Positions 1 to 8,223 of a stretch of DNA of 64,000 nt are shown one piece after another. Each line of letters opens with the position of its first letter. The first letter of the stretch is position 1. Under the pieces are notes generated by a model. That model ran no database searches and was not told the DNA's origin. It worked only from the letters and a program-made list of their open reading frames with translations. The position numbers were made by a program, and so were the translations under genes. Origin of the DNA: Lacrimispora indolis DSM 755 (GTDB lineage: Bacteria > Bacillota > Clostridia > Lachnospirales > Lachnospiraceae); the NCBI RefSeq assembly GCF_000526995.1, contig NZ_AZUI01000001.1, positions 4,754,001-4,818,000 of the forward strand. Direction: 5' to 3'.

Positions 1-1
1 A

Positions 2-703
2 GCTGACGATGCCTTATCCCAGCTGCTGAGCTTGGCATCAATTGCCCTGCGTTGTCCGCCTGAGGATCTGGATTTTGAGAATAAAATGATTTATGCAAAA
101 CATGATCCCGGGCTTTATATCATGTTCAAAGATCTGGTCAAGGGTTATATGTATTCCAATGGCAATGCCGTCAAAGGGCCTGTTATCGGACGGGGCAGCT
201 ATGTCATGAATCATCTTACACCATTAAATGAGGCCTCTGGAAAGGGAGTGCCCGGCCAGAGCTGGACCGTCGGCGCCCAGGCCGTTGAAATTGAATATGA
301 TACCAGGCAGCATACCTACCGGCTTTTAAAAGCGGCTACCGTAATCGACGCGGGTAAGGTTATTAACCCCAAAACTGCAAGGGGGGTGATAATGGGCGGC
401 ATGTGCATGGGATTGGGATTAGGTACCAGCGAAGATTTCATTTACAATGAAAATGGAATTGTAGAAGATACAAGTTTCCGCACCTATAAAATGATCCGTT
501 ACGGGGAGAACCCGGAATATCTGGTCGATTTTGTAGAGACACCCCAAATTGATGCGCCTTACGGCGCCAGGGGCATTGCAGAGCACGGTATTATTGGAAT
601 ACCTGCCGCACTGGCTAACGCCGTATCATTGGCAGCTGAGATAGATGTAAACCGTCTTCCCATTACGCCTGAATTCATATGGAGGGAAAGGTCTAAATTA
701 TGA
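2..703 (+). CDS. Xanthine dehydrogenase family, molybdopterin-binding subunit (5' partial)
   Basis: C-terminal part of the large subunit of a molybdenum hydroxylase that oxidises purines or related heterocycles. The frame is open from base 2, so the start lies outside the window; about 234 residues are visible of a subunit that is usually 700 or more. The stretch PYGARGIAEHG near the end corresponds to the family segment holding the catalytic Glu beside the Mo centre. The stop overlaps the ATG of the FAD subunit by 4 bp (ATGA), so the three subunits are translationally coupled. The exact substrate (xanthine, hypoxanthine, other) cannot be told from this fragment. Confidence 0.9.
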   Translation, partial: ADDALSQLLSLASIALRCPPEDLDFENKMIYAKHDPGLYIMFKDLVKGYMYSNGNAVKGPVIGRGSYVMNHLTPLNEASGKGVPGQSWTVGAQAVEIEYDTRQHTYRLLKAATVIDAGKVINPKTARGVIMGGMCMGLGLGTSEDFIYNENGIVEDTSFRTYKMIRYGENPEYLVDFVETPQIDAPYGARGIAEHGIIGIPAALANAVSLAAEIDVNRLPITPEFIWRERSKL

Positions 704-1530
704 TACCTTTTGATTTTGATTATTATAAACCGGAAAGCATGGAAGAGGCATTCGGCTGCTATGGTGATTTGCTGTTAAATAACAAAAAACCTCTTTATTA
801 TGGAGGCGGCACGGAAATCATCTCCATGGCCAGGGTGAATAGCATACAATTTGATGCAGTCATTGATCTAAAAGGAATACCTGAATGCAGCCAGCTTGAG
901 GTCAGCGGCGGGAAATTAAAAATCGGGGCGGCACAAACCCTTACGAATATTGCGGAATACAATGCATTTCCCCTGCTGTCCGAAACCATAAAACGAATTG
1001 CAGACCACACGATCCAGGGGAAAATCACCATTGGCGGAAATCTGGCCGGAACAATCAAGTATCGGGAATCGGCTTTGCCGCTTATGCTCAGTAAGTGTTC
1101 CCTCCAGGTAATGACCCAGGGCGGGGTGGTCCAGCTGCCGTTTTTACAGGCATTTAAGGGAAAATTGCAGTTAAAAAAAGGTGAATTTCTGGTATCCATA
1201 TCCATAGAAGAGGACAATTTGAATTTGCCATACAATCATGTGAAAAGAACCAAAATAGAGAAAATAGATTACCCGCTGATTACCATGACGGCTTTGAAAG
1301 ATAAAAAAGCAGTAAAGGCGGCGATTTCCGGATATGGGGATAATCCTATCATCTTGTCCGAAAGGATCATAAACCATAAATTATATAACACGGAACAGAA
1401 GATTAAAAAGATCATTCATTTAGCCCACAATGATTGTAAGGGCGATTTATCAGGAAGCAGGGAGTATAGAGAATTTGTATTAAAAAACATGCTGCAGGAA
1501 ATGTTTGAAAATTTTGAAAAGATCGGATGA
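700..1530 (+). CDS. Xanthine dehydrogenase family, FAD-binding subunit
   Basis: Medium subunit of the molybdenum hydroxylase, 276 aa, passing electrons from the 2Fe-2S clusters to FAD. The N-terminal YYGGGTEI segment (residues about 34-41) and the TIGGNLAG segment (about 110-117) are the two FAD pyrophosphate-binding signatures of the CoxM/XdhB family; the C-terminal third matches the CO dehydrogenase flavoprotein C-terminal domain in position. Usual length for the family is 270-290 aa, so it appears complete. It sits between the Mo subunit (4-bp overlap) and the Fe-S subunit. Confidence 0.92.
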   Translation: MIPFDFDYYKPESMEEAFGCYGDLLLNNKKPLYYGGGTEIISMARVNSIQFDAVIDLKGIPECSQLEVSGGKLKIGAAQTLTNIAEYNAFPLLSETIKRIADHTIQGKITIGGNLAGTIKYRESALPLMLSKCSLQVMTQGGVVQLPFLQAFKGKLQLKKGEFLVSISIEEDNLNLPYNHVKRTKIEKIDYPLITMTALKDKKAVKAAISGYGDNPIILSERIINHKLYNTEQKIKKIIHLAHNDCKGDLSGSREYREFVLKNMLQEMFENFEKIG

Positions 1531-1554
1531 TGTTTTCAGGAATTGAGGATTTGT

Positions 1555-2025
1555 ATGTATTTATCAGGAAACAGTGTGATAGTTCTTAATGTAAATGGGG
1601 AAGAAAAATCCGTGATGGTCAAGCCGGCCCACACTCTGCTTCATGTTCTTCGGGAAGAGTTATCTTTAACCGGGGCAAAAAGCGGCTGTGAGAACGGGGA
1701 TTGTGGTGCTTGCACGGTGCTGGTTGACGATATGCCCGTCAAATCCTGCCTGATGCTGGCAGCAGAGGCGGTGGGTCATAAAATAACCACAATAGAGGGT
1801 CTGAGCAATGCTCCCATACAGGATGCATTTATAAGAAACTGGGGATTTCAATGCGGTTATTGTACATCAGGGTTTCTCATGGTCTGCCATGCCTTGGCCA
1901 AGCACGTTCCAAACGCCGATGATCCTATCATAGAGGAATGGCTGCAATCCAACCTATGCAGATGCACCGGTTATGAAGAAATTGAAAATGCCGTAAAATC
2001 AATATTATTGGGAAATTACAATTGA
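1555..2025 (+). CDS. Xanthine dehydrogenase family, 2Fe-2S subunit
   Basis: Small iron-sulfur subunit, 156 aa from the ATG at 1555. That start has GAGG six bases upstream; an in-frame TTG at 1543 is possible but its AGGAA abuts the codon. Two clusters are visible: a plant-ferredoxin-type CENGDCGACTV with a following Cys (VKSC), and the C-terminal [2Fe-2S]-binding helical domain with CGYCTSGF and CRCTGY. Length is normal for the CoxS/XdhC-type family. It is the last gene of the three-subunit operon; no accessory Mo-cofactor gene follows in the window. Confidence 0.93.
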   Translation: MYLSGNSVIVLNVNGEEKSVMVKPAHTLLHVLREELSLTGAKSGCENGDCGACTVLVDDMPVKSCLMLAAEAVGHKITTIEGLSNAPIQDAFIRNWGFQCGYCTSGFLMVCHALAKHVPNADDPIIEEWLQSNLCRCTGYEEIENAVKSILLGNYN

Positions 2026-2115
2026 AAAAACCGGGTCAGTATCCGGAATACAATATTAAAAAAGAAATTATTTTATGACGGAATTTCGACAAAACAATGT
2101 TTATTTATGTAATTC

Positions 2116-2143
2116 ACATCTTGTCTGGTCATCCCATACAATA
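2116..2143 (+). promoter_or_regulatory. Putative sigma-K-type promoter
   Basis: An AC dinucleotide at 2116-2117 and CATACAATA at 2135-2143 are 17 bases apart, matching the sigma-K pattern (AC, 16-17 bases, CATANNNTA) known from Bacillus and Clostridia. CATACAAT also fits a sigma-E -10 box, so mother-cell control is the common denominator. It lies 30 bp upstream of the Cys-rich gene. Short motifs like this can occur by chance in AT-rich spacers. Confidence 0.45.
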
Positions 2144-2172
2144 AAATATAACTATGTGAAGAGGTATATGAT

Positions 2173-2364
2173 ATGGGATGTTTTAATTCTAGGTCTTGTG
2201 GTTGTAAGTGCAATAATAATTGCAACAACTGTAATAATAACTGTAACAATAGATGCCGTAGCAGCTGCAGCAGCGATCCTTGTGCAGAAGCAAAGAGAGA
2301 GGCTTATTGTGCAGGTTTCAGAGATGGATGCAATGATCCTTGCTGCAGAGGCAACAAAAGATAA
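2173..2364 (+). CDS. Cys/Asn-rich mini-protein, possible spore coat component
   Basis: 63-aa protein with a dense Cys/Asn core (CGCKCNNNCNNCNNNCNN) followed by further Cys residues (RSSCSSDPC, YCAGF, DPCC), more than a dozen Cys in all. GAAGAGG lies about 10 bases upstream of the ATG. A longer ORF in another frame (2075-2377) covers the same bases but is low-complexity hydrophobic and has no convincing ribosome binding site, so this frame is preferred. No signal peptide. The sigma-K-like promoter upstream and a strong terminator right after make it a monocistronic gene. Cys-rich small proteins expressed late in the mother cell are often coat or metal-binding proteins; a role here is inference only. 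Confidence 0.6.
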   Translation: MGCFNSRSCGCKCNNNCNNCNNNCNNRCRSSCSSDPCAEAKREAYCAGFRDGCNDPCCRGNKR

Positions 2365-2381
2365 GTGCGGCTGTTAACAGG

Positions 2382-2418
2382 AAGAGCGGGTATCCGATAT
2401 TGGGTACCCGCTCTTTTA
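2382..2418 (+). terminator. Intrinsic terminator after the Cys-rich gene
   Basis: Near-perfect stem AAGAGCGGGTA / TACCCGCTCTT around a 12-base loop, followed by TTTT at its 3' end. Confidence 0.85.
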
Positions 2419-2582
2419 AAAGATTCTTCCATATTTTGATGGTATTTCTGCAATGGACGGCTGCAGGAAAAAGGTTACTGTCAATGTGTTTTTAAATTCA
2501 CGAATTGCAGGATCATTTGTTTTATGATATTATGATTCCAAAGTTTACCAGTAAATTTTATAAAGCTGCAAGAGAGGAAACA

Positions 2583-3083
2583 ATGCTTATGGGAAATAAA
2601 AAAGGTATTATGGCTGAGTTTAAAGAATTTGTTTTGCGCGGAAATGTGGTGGATCTGGCAGTGGGCGTTATTATCGGTGCCGCCTTTCAGGCAATTGTCA
2701 ATTCCCTGGTCAAGGACATCATATCTCCTCTGATTGGAGTAATTACCGGTGGAGTGGACTTCTCCAATAAATTCGCGCTTCTGTACAGCGCTCCTGATGG
2801 TGCGGATGTTTCGACCCTCCAGGCTGCACAGGCTCTTGGACCGGTGTTTGCTTATGGTTCCTTTATTACTGCCGTTATCAACTTTTTTATCATGGCTGTG
2901 GTTATCTTCTTCATGATAAAGGTGATTAATTCTCTGCGGGGAAAGAAGCAGCAGGCAGAGCCGGCTGCTCCTGTGGACAAGGAGTGCCCATTTTGCTACA
3001 CGCGGGTCAATATAAATGCCACCCGCTGCCCCAACTGTACAAGCCAGCTGGGAACCCAGCAGGAAGCAGTGCAGCAGGATTAA
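2583..3083 (+). CDS. mscL: Large-conductance mechanosensitive channel MscL with C-terminal zinc ribbon
   Basis: Inner-membrane pore that opens under hypo-osmotic stress to release solutes. Start set at the ATG at 2583 because AGAGAGG lies 5-8 bases upstream; the open frame reaches back to 2505. The product (166 aa) has the MscL core: [20 protein letters not shown] (TM1 gating helix), a periplasmic loop, and TM2 around [18 protein letters not shown]. After the normal cytoplasmic helix it continues with [18 protein letters not shown], a two-CxxC zinc-ribbon tail, also seen in other clostridial MscL proteins as I recall them. Monocistronic, with its own terminator. Confidence 0.95.
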   Translation: MLMGNKKGIMAEFKEFVLRGNVVDLAVGVIIGAAFQAIVNSLVKDIISPLIGVITGGVDFSNKFALLYSAPDGADVSTLQAAQALGPVFAYGSFITAVINFFIMAVVIFFMIKVINSLRGKKQQAEPAAPVDKECPFCYTRVNINATRCPNCTSQLGTQQEAVQQD

Positions 3084-3106
3084 AGGAAAAGAAAAAGTGT
3101 TTTCTG

Positions 3107-3141
3107 AAAGAAACCAACGTTTATCTGTTGGTTTCTTTTGT
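3107..3141 (+). terminator. Intrinsic terminator of mscL
   Basis: GAAACCAAC / GTTGGTTTC stem with an 8-base loop, followed by TTTTG and TTT. Confidence 0.85.
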
Positions 3142-3178
3142 TTAAGGAAGGTCAGGCTTGACAAGCTGAACCTGTAAG

Positions 3179-4855
3179 TTATAAGAGCATGGATACCCGC
3201 TGCAACAGTCGGTATACATCCAATTGTCCAAATCCCCATATATTGTTGGGGTAATGATAGGCAGCATTTCTCTGCGCCCCTCTAATTAGCATACGGGTGA
3301 CCTGTTCCCCTGAGATATAGGTTAAATTTCCTTTGCCCTGGGTCCACTCAAAAATGATGGCCGCAGCGCCGGCTGCAATGGCTGCAGAAGCGCCGGTGCC
3401 GGTTAAGGTACCGTATTGGTTTTCCGGAATTGCACAGGGGATCTGATAACCGGGAGCTGCAATATCCGGTTTAACCAGGCCGCTTCTTGTGTAACCCCTT
3501 CCTGATTCGTCCAGAATATTGGATGTCTGCTGGTTATAGGCGGTGACAGTGAGAGTGCGCCTGGAATTGCCGGGAGAGGTTATGGTTGTATCCGGATTGG
3601 GATTTAAGAAAAAGGTCCCATTTGATATCAAGTCACCGCTAGGCAGCCAGGAATCATATGAAAAGGGTTCATTTTCCGTGCTTTGTACGCGGAAGTACCA
3701 GGTTCCGGGCAGGGGATTCTCAAACCGCAGTAAAATCAGCTGATCACCGCTTTCTCTTTCAAAGGCCATGTTGTTTACCCAGACAATGCTTTGGCTGTGC
3801 TGGAAAACAAACTTTTGGCATTCATCAAAGGAGGGACTGACAAATGGGATCATTTCCCGGTTTGGTGCGGAAATTTCAATAGAAACCCTTCCGGGAATGT
3901 GGACCCAGAGCTCCATGGAAAACTGTCTGTCAACTCCTGCTATATTCAGCTGGAAGTCATTAAAATAGGGCGTGGAAAGTGTCTGGTTAAAATAATGCCT
4001 GCTGCTGTTTCCTTCGTTCCCGGCAGATATGGAAACGCCCAGGTCCGGCTGCTGAACCAGGCTTTCCAAATAGGTGCTTAAAACTCCCCTTCCGTCATGG
4101 CTGCCCTGGCTGCTGCCCAAAGCAATGCATATGACAATCGGACGCTTCAGCCGCTGGCTTATGCCGGTCAAATAGCGGATTCCAAGTACAATGTCAGATT
4201 CCTGGAAGCATAGTTTGTCTTCCGGAACAGAAAATATCATCTTAAGATTTGCCTTGGCTTCTTTTAGTTTCACGACGGCAAGTTCCGCGCTTGGAACAAT
4301 GCCGCTAAAAGCCGGTTCCCTGCTGGGAGTGCCTGCGGCAATGCTTGCTATGGCTGTACCATGGCCGATGGTATCAGTTGTAGGAACAACGGTAAGAGGA
4401 TCTTCATAATGGAGCGCATCATTTATGGCAGATTTTGTATATTCCGTACCATAGGTAAATCCCCGTGGAGGCGTTCCATCCTGTATGGTCTGATCCCATA
4501 TGGAAATGATCCGGCTTGTTTTATCATTATTCATAAATGCAGGATGCCGGTAATCAATGCCAGTGTCTATGATGCCGATAATTACTCCCTGCCCCCATAA
4601 GCTGTATTCTCCATTTGCCATGGTGCTTTCCATATCGGGTATTTGGGGACCGAATTCAGAAGTGGGGGTATAAAGGGAGGGGAAAATATGATAAGGATTT
4701 TGTCCGAGATCACACGGCTGCATGTTGTGTTTGGATATATGCAGCAGAGAAAACCTGTCATTGAGGACTGTGATATCATTACCGACTCCAACGGTTGGAA
4801 CCACTAAATTACTGATAATCATATCATAATAATTATTGTCCAGTATTTTTTCCAT
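3179..4855 (-). CDS. Csp-like S8 subtilase, probable pseudoprotease
   Basis: 558-aa subtilisin-fold protein of the Csp type (spore germination proteases/pseudoproteases in Clostridia). Asp97 (IIDTGID), His165 (IGHGTAIA) and oxyanion Asn280 (SAGNEG) are in place, and a jelly-roll-like insert of about 130 aa (about 300-430) separates them from the Ser region, as in Csp proteins. The nucleophile motif, normally GTS, reads GTGAS: Gly488 occupies the Ser column and the nearest Ser is two residues on. No signal peptide. AGGGAGAC precedes the ATG on the minus strand. It is divergent from a collinear paralogue starting at 5088. CspC of C. difficile, about 557 aa, is a known catalytically dead germinant-signalling relative; equivalence here is inference. 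Confidence 0.85.
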   Translation of the reverse strand: MEKILDNNYYDMIISNLVVPTVGVGNDITVLNDRFSLLHISKHNMQPCDLGQNPYHIFPSLYTPTSEFGPQIPDMESTMANGEYSLWGQGVIIGIIDTGIDYRHPAFMNNDKTSRIISIWDQTIQDGTPPRGFTYGTEYTKSAINDALHYEDPLTVVPTTDTIGHGTAIASIAAGTPSREPAFSGIVPSAELAVVKLKEAKANLKMIFSVPEDKLCFQESDIVLGIRYLTGISQRLKRPIVICIALGSSQGSHDGRGVLSTYLESLVQQPDLGVSISAGNEGNSSRHYFNQTLSTPYFNDFQLNIAGVDRQFSMELWVHIPGRVSIEISAPNREMIPFVSPSFDECQKFVFQHSQSIVWVNNMAFERESGDQLILLRFENPLPGTWYFRVQSTENEPFSYDSWLPSGDLISNGTFFLNPNPDTTITSPGNSRRTLTVTAYNQQTSNILDESGRGYTRSGLVKPDIAAPGYQIPCAIPENQYGTLTGTGASAAIAAGAAAIIFEWTQGKGNLTYISGEQVTRMLIRGAQRNAAYHYPNNIWGFGQLDVYRLLQRVSMLL

Positions 4856-5087
4856 AATTAAGTCTCCCTGATAAGATCTAGTTAAAACGTATGATACATT
4901 TTATGCGGCAATATTCCTGATATGAGCGTTGTTCCCATACATTTGTCCGCTCATTTCCATTTATATGACTAAAGCTGCTTGTGATGAATGAGAACATATG
5001 TGCGATTTTTTTCTTATGCTCATAATAGGAATTAAATTGCATAAAATATATCATATGTGCCAGTAGTATAGACAGGGAGGCCTGACC
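4856..5087. promoter_or_regulatory. Divergent intergenic region between two subtilase genes
   Basis: 232 bp, AT-rich, must carry promoters for both subtilase genes. Several CATA-type boxes are present (for example CATAAAATA at 5040 on the plus strand and CATACGTT around 4890 on the minus strand), reminiscent of sporulation sigma -10 elements, but none has a convincing partner at correct spacing. No good sigma-A promoter was seen. Confidence 0.4.
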
Positions 5088-6761
5088 ATGCAAAAAATAT
5101 TGGATGATAGCTATTATGACCTGATTATTAGTAACGTTATGATTCCAACATATGATACCGGAGATAATATAACACATTTGAATTTAAGGCATTCTTTGGC
5201 TCATATTCCTAATGATTCAGTGAATCCCTGTGACTTGGGAGTTTATCCATACAATGCATTTCCTTCCATACTTACCCTCAGTTCCACTGTCAGCCTTGAA
5301 AAATCCGGTATCGGAACGGTTCAAAGAAATCCTTATCTGGCCTTATTCGGGCGTGGAGTTATTGTGGCGGTCATTGATACGGGAATTGATTACCAGCATC
5401 AGGCGTTTTTATATAATGACGGAACGACCCGCATCCTTTCCCTGTGGGATCAGACCATACAGGATGGCGATCCGCCGGAGGGCTTTACATATGGTACGGA
5501 ATACACCAGGGAGCATATAAATGTGGCGTTAAGGTCGGAAAATCCCCTGTCCATAATCCCTTCGGTGGATACCAATGGCCACGGGACCGCAATTGCAAGT
5601 GTAATTGCAGGGAAGCCCAGTCTGGAGCAGTCCTTCAGCGGTGTTGTACCGGAATCCGATTTGCTGGTGGTGAAACTAAAGCCGGCAAAGAACAGCTTAA
5701 AAAGGATCTTTTTTGTTTCTGAAGATATTGAATGCTATCAGGAGTCCGATCTGATCATTGGGATCAGCTATGTGACTTCGGTCGCCCAAAGACTGAACCG
5801 CCCCATTGCCATATGCATTGCAATGGGAACAAACCAGTCAAGCCATGACGGGCGGGGGGCCACCAGCTTTATTACCAATTATCTGGCACAACAGCCTCAG
5901 ACAGGGATAACAATCAGCACCGGCAATGAAGCAAACAAGCGCAGACATTATTTTAACAGCACAGCTGCGGAGCCCTTCCTCAATGACTTTGAGATGAGAG
6001 TCGGGGAAAATGACAAACTGTTTGCCATTGAGCTATGGCCCTTTGCACCTGCAAGACTGTCTATAGAAATAACGGCTCCAAACAGGGAGACAACGGGGCA
6101 GGTTTTTCCGGCACTGGGGGAGTGCAGAAGATTTTCATTTGTATTCAATCAGGGCATTGTGTGGGTCAATAATTATATTTTTGAAGAAGAGACCGGGGAC
6201 CAGCTGATATTGATGCGTTTTCAAGATCCCCTTCCCGGAATCTGGACGATTCGTGTGCAGAATCTGGATAATGGACCATTCGCTTTTCACGCATGGCTGC
6301 CTTCAGGAGACTTAATTTCAGAGGAGACCTTTTTTATAAATTCCAATCCGGACACAACCATAACTTCCCCGGGAAATGCAACCAATCCCCTGACAGTTAC
6401 CGCTTACAATCAATTTAATAATACCACATTGCCTGAATCCGGGAGAGGTTATACAAGGACCGGATTTATTAAACCGGATATTTCAGCGCCGGGATTTGAG
6501 CTTACCTGTGCGGTACCGGGAAACCAGTATGGAAGCATAACGGGAAGCGGATCTGCAGCAGCCCAGGCAGCAGGTGTTGTTGCCATGGTCTTTGAATGGG
6601 CAATTCCCAGAGGAAATTATACCAATATTACCGGAAACGATGTGAACCGCCTGCTCATACGGGGAGCGGAGCGCAGCAGCAGTAATACTTATCCCAACAA
6701 TATCTGGGGATATGGCCAGATCGAAATCAACAGTCTGTTTGAAAGGCTTACGAATATTTAA
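5088..6761 (+). CDS. Csp-like S8 subtilase, probable pseudoprotease (paralogue)
   Basis: 557-aa paralogue of the divergent upstream subtilase, collinear residue by residue: Asp97 (VIDTGID), His165 (NGHGTAIA), Asn280 (STGNEAN) and Gly488 all fall at the same positions. The Ser motif reads GSGSAAA, so the canonical nucleophile column is again Gly, with a Ser one residue later. GGGAGG lies 9 bases before the ATG. No signal peptide or membrane segment; the N-terminal about 85 residues look like the family's prodomain-like region. The two genes are an old inverted duplication. Probable role: spore-associated signalling or regulation rather than proteolysis, but the shifted Ser leaves some chance of residual activity. 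Confidence 0.85.
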   Translation: MQKILDDSYYDLIISNVMIPTYDTGDNITHLNLRHSLAHIPNDSVNPCDLGVYPYNAFPSILTLSSTVSLEKSGIGTVQRNPYLALFGRGVIVAVIDTGIDYQHQAFLYNDGTTRILSLWDQTIQDGDPPEGFTYGTEYTREHINVALRSENPLSIIPSVDTNGHGTAIASVIAGKPSLEQSFSGVVPESDLLVVKLKPAKNSLKRIFFVSEDIECYQESDLIIGISYVTSVAQRLNRPIAICIAMGTNQSSHDGRGATSFITNYLAQQPQTGITISTGNEANKRRHYFNSTAAEPFLNDFEMRVGENDKLFAIELWPFAPARLSIEITAPNRETTGQVFPALGECRRFSFVFNQGIVWVNNYIFEEETGDQLILMRFQDPLPGIWTIRVQNLDNGPFAFHAWLPSGDLISEETFFINSNPDTTITSPGNATNPLTVTAYNQFNNTTLPESGRGYTRTGFIKPDISAPGFELTCAVPGNQYGSITGSGSAAAQAAGVVAMVFEWAIPRGNYTNITGNDVNRLLIRGAERSSSNTYPNNIWGYGQIEINSLFERLTNI

Positions 6762-6836
6762 AGGGGACAAAAGATCTGTGTATCTTCCTTATTCTGTTAA
6801 AAACAGGACATACCGCAGCTCGTTTTTATTTTATGA

Positions 6837-6865
6837 TTGAGGTTATTGAGGACATCAGATATAAT
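6837..6865 (+). promoter_or_regulatory. Sigma-A promoter of the following unknown gene
   Basis: TTGAGG (6837-6842), 17-base spacer, TATAAT (6860-6865), about 110 bp upstream of the chosen start of the next gene. Confidence 0.6.
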
Positions 6866-6976
6866 AAAAATACTGGCGTTAAGCCTGCACTGAATTTAAA
6901 AACGTTTTGGTTCGCCGGCATGATCCGGCTTTCAGGAAAGGCACAAAATAACAGGATACAGGAAAGAGGAGAAGGA

Positions 6977-7501
6977 ATGGAAGATAGGAAAACCAACGGT
7001 TTGGAAGCGCTTGAAAAAGCGTCTGAAATCAGCGGATTCAAATGGTATATTTTTGATATGATTCATGAGGGACTGGAACAGGATGGAATTGAAAAAAGTC
7101 AATTCAGCCTGGATAAAGAGGAACCGGCTGCAGTCTGTTTCCTCGTAGGAGATGGAAGTCTGATGGTTTGCGGCAAAGCCGGAGAGGACTCCAGGCAGCA
7201 CGATGATTTTTATCATGCTGTCTGTGATTTTTTTAACAGGATCTATGAAGATGAGGAAAAGGCAGAGAACGCGGTGACGCGTTTCCTCATAAGGACTCTT
7301 GATTTGCCCGCCCTGATGAAAATGCCCAGCCGTTCCATGCTGAAGGATCAGATTTGCAGATGCAGGGAGGAGATAAATGACCTGGAAGAAAAGATAAAAA
7401 AGGAGCCGTTAAAAAAATCGGAAGCAATGCTTTCCCTAAACCGGATCTATTTAAAAGGCTTAAACGATAAATTAAAAAAACATTATGGGGAAACAGAATA
7501 A
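6977..7501 (+). CDS. Unknown protein with C-terminal coiled coil
   Basis: 174 aa from the ATG at 6977, chosen because GAGGAGAAGG lies directly upstream; the open frame extends back to 6833 but passes through the promoter. The protein is acidic, with a mixed alpha/beta N-terminal half (an FLVGDGSLMVCGKAG strand-turn-strand) and a C-terminal charged helical part (about 115-174, CRCREEINDLEEKIKKE) likely to form a coiled coil. No family recognised; no signal peptide. It stands alone between a promoter at 6837 and a terminator at 7600. Confidence 0.65.
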   Translation: MEDRKTNGLEALEKASEISGFKWYIFDMIHEGLEQDGIEKSQFSLDKEEPAAVCFLVGDGSLMVCGKAGEDSRQHDDFYHAVCDFFNRIYEDEEKAENAVTRFLIRTLDLPALMKMPSRSMLKDQICRCREEINDLEEKIKKEPLKKSEAMLSLNRIYLKGLNDKLKKHYGETE

Positions 7502-7599
7502 GATAAAATAATCTTTGTTTTATGTGAATAAAACATCTGGATCAGGTCATAATAGGATTATACCAAAGATGAGTGAATACTTATCCTCCCCTTTTTAAT

Positions 7600-7646
7600 G
7601 AGAGAAGTCCCATAAACCGGTGTTTATATGGCTTCTCTCATTTTTT
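7600..7646 (+). terminator. Intrinsic terminator
   Basis: GAGAGAAG / CTTCTCTC outer stem with a partly paired CCATAAA / TTTATATGG interior, followed by ATTTTTT. It ends the unknown gene at 6977-7501. Confidence 0.8.
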
Positions 7647-7722
7647 GTGCCATGGGCCGGGGCGGGAAGACGGCAAGTGGCTTGCAGGTTGAAAAATTCA
7701 GGCAGATTTTTAAAATTAAACA

Positions 7723-7761
7723 GAACATATGTTTGCATTTGCGGATTGTTTGTGTTATAAT
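7723..7761 (+). promoter_or_regulatory. Sigma-A promoter overlapped by a LexA-type operator
   Basis: TTGCAT (7733-7738), 17 bases, TATAAT (7756-7761). GAACATATGTTT (7723-7734) overlaps the -35 box and fits the Gram-positive LexA box (CGAAC-N4-GTTC type, last base T). Position over the -35 element is the usual place for LexA repression. Confidence 0.6.
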
Positions 7762-7767
7762 GTAAAT

Positions 7768-7852
7768 AGGCAAGTGGACGAATACACTAAGACGTTCCAG
7801 CCAGGAACAAGAAATTTTAATTAGAACCACTGTGACGTGGTTTTAATTTTTA
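7768..7852 (+). ncRNA. Possible ~85-nt structured RNA or attenuated leader
   Basis: Start inferred about 7 bases after the TATAAT at 7756-7761. The segment holds a hairpin GTTCC-AGCCA-GGAAC (7794-7808) and then a terminator-like stem TTAGAACCAC / GTGGTTTTAA (7821-7846, one G-U pair) followed by TTTTT. This would release an RNA of about 85 nt, or act as an attenuator for the small ORF at 7897. I do not recognise an established RNA family. Confidence 0.4.
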
Positions 7853-7861
7853 ACTATTAAA

Positions 7862-7876
7862 CGAACGTTTGTTCTG
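7862..7876 (+). promoter_or_regulatory. Second LexA-like operator
   Basis: GAACGTTTGTTC (7863-7874) is a perfect GAAC-N4-GTTC inverted repeat, preceded by C. It lies just upstream of the ribosome binding site of the 84-aa ORF and 130 bp downstream of the first such site. Confidence 0.5.
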
Positions 7877-7896
7877 ATGCGAAAGGAGACTCGCGT

Positions 7897-8151
7897 ATGA
7901 TGATCACAAGAAATAACTTAAATGAAATATTGTTTGAAAACCAGGATGCAAGGCTGTTGATAGAACGTGTAGTTTCATATACGCAAGCGACCTTATACTA
8001 TTACCATGACATTGAGATCACAGTAGAAAAGGCGTTGGATATCTACAACCGGGCGATGAGAGCAGAAGAGGAAGATTCTTCTTATTGTGTATCGTTCCTG
8101 GATTTTTCCAGGAAGGGCTGTAATTCTTTGTATTCAGGAAGTCTTTGCTGA
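7897..8151 (+). CDS. Orphan small protein downstream of LexA-like sites
   Basis: 84 aa; AAAGGAG lies about 10 bases before the ATG. The N-terminal 60 residues look alpha-helical (LLIERVVSYTQATLYYYHD, TVEKALDIYNRAMRAEEED) without a clear membrane segment; the last 25 residues (SFLDFSRKGCNSLYSGSLC) are read through a small inverted repeat (TTCCTGGA...TCCAGGAA) and may be a non-native tail. No family recognised. Its position behind two LexA-like sites suggests DNA-damage induction; function unknown. Confidence 0.5.
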   Translation: MMITRNNLNEILFENQDARLLIERVVSYTQATLYYYHDIEITVEKALDIYNRAMRAEEEDSSYCVSFLDFSRKGCNSLYSGSLC

Positions 8152-8190
8152 ATGGCTCTTTGGACATGAATTTCACCGGCAATATTGGAA

Positions 8191-8223
8191 ACGGCAGGGG
8201 CTTAAGGTAACAGCCCCTGCCGT
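8191..8223 (+). terminator. Strong hairpin, probable terminator
   Basis: Perfect 12-bp stem ACGGCAGGGGCT / AGCCCCTGCCGT around a 9-base loop. No clean T-run follows (GATTCGTCTT), so termination is likely but not certain. The remaining spacer to 8292 shows nothing else. Confidence 0.55.

Noticed and set aside
2075..2377. 100-aa ORF overlapping the Cys-rich gene
   Set aside because: Its Ala/Ile/Val-rich run is an out-of-frame reading of the CNN-coding repeats, and it has no good ribosome binding site; the 63-aa frame has one and ends just before a terminator.
4992..5004. GAACATATGTGC as a third LexA box in the subtilase intergenic region
   Set aside because: The second half site (GTGC) misses the GTTC consensus and no promoter element overlaps it.
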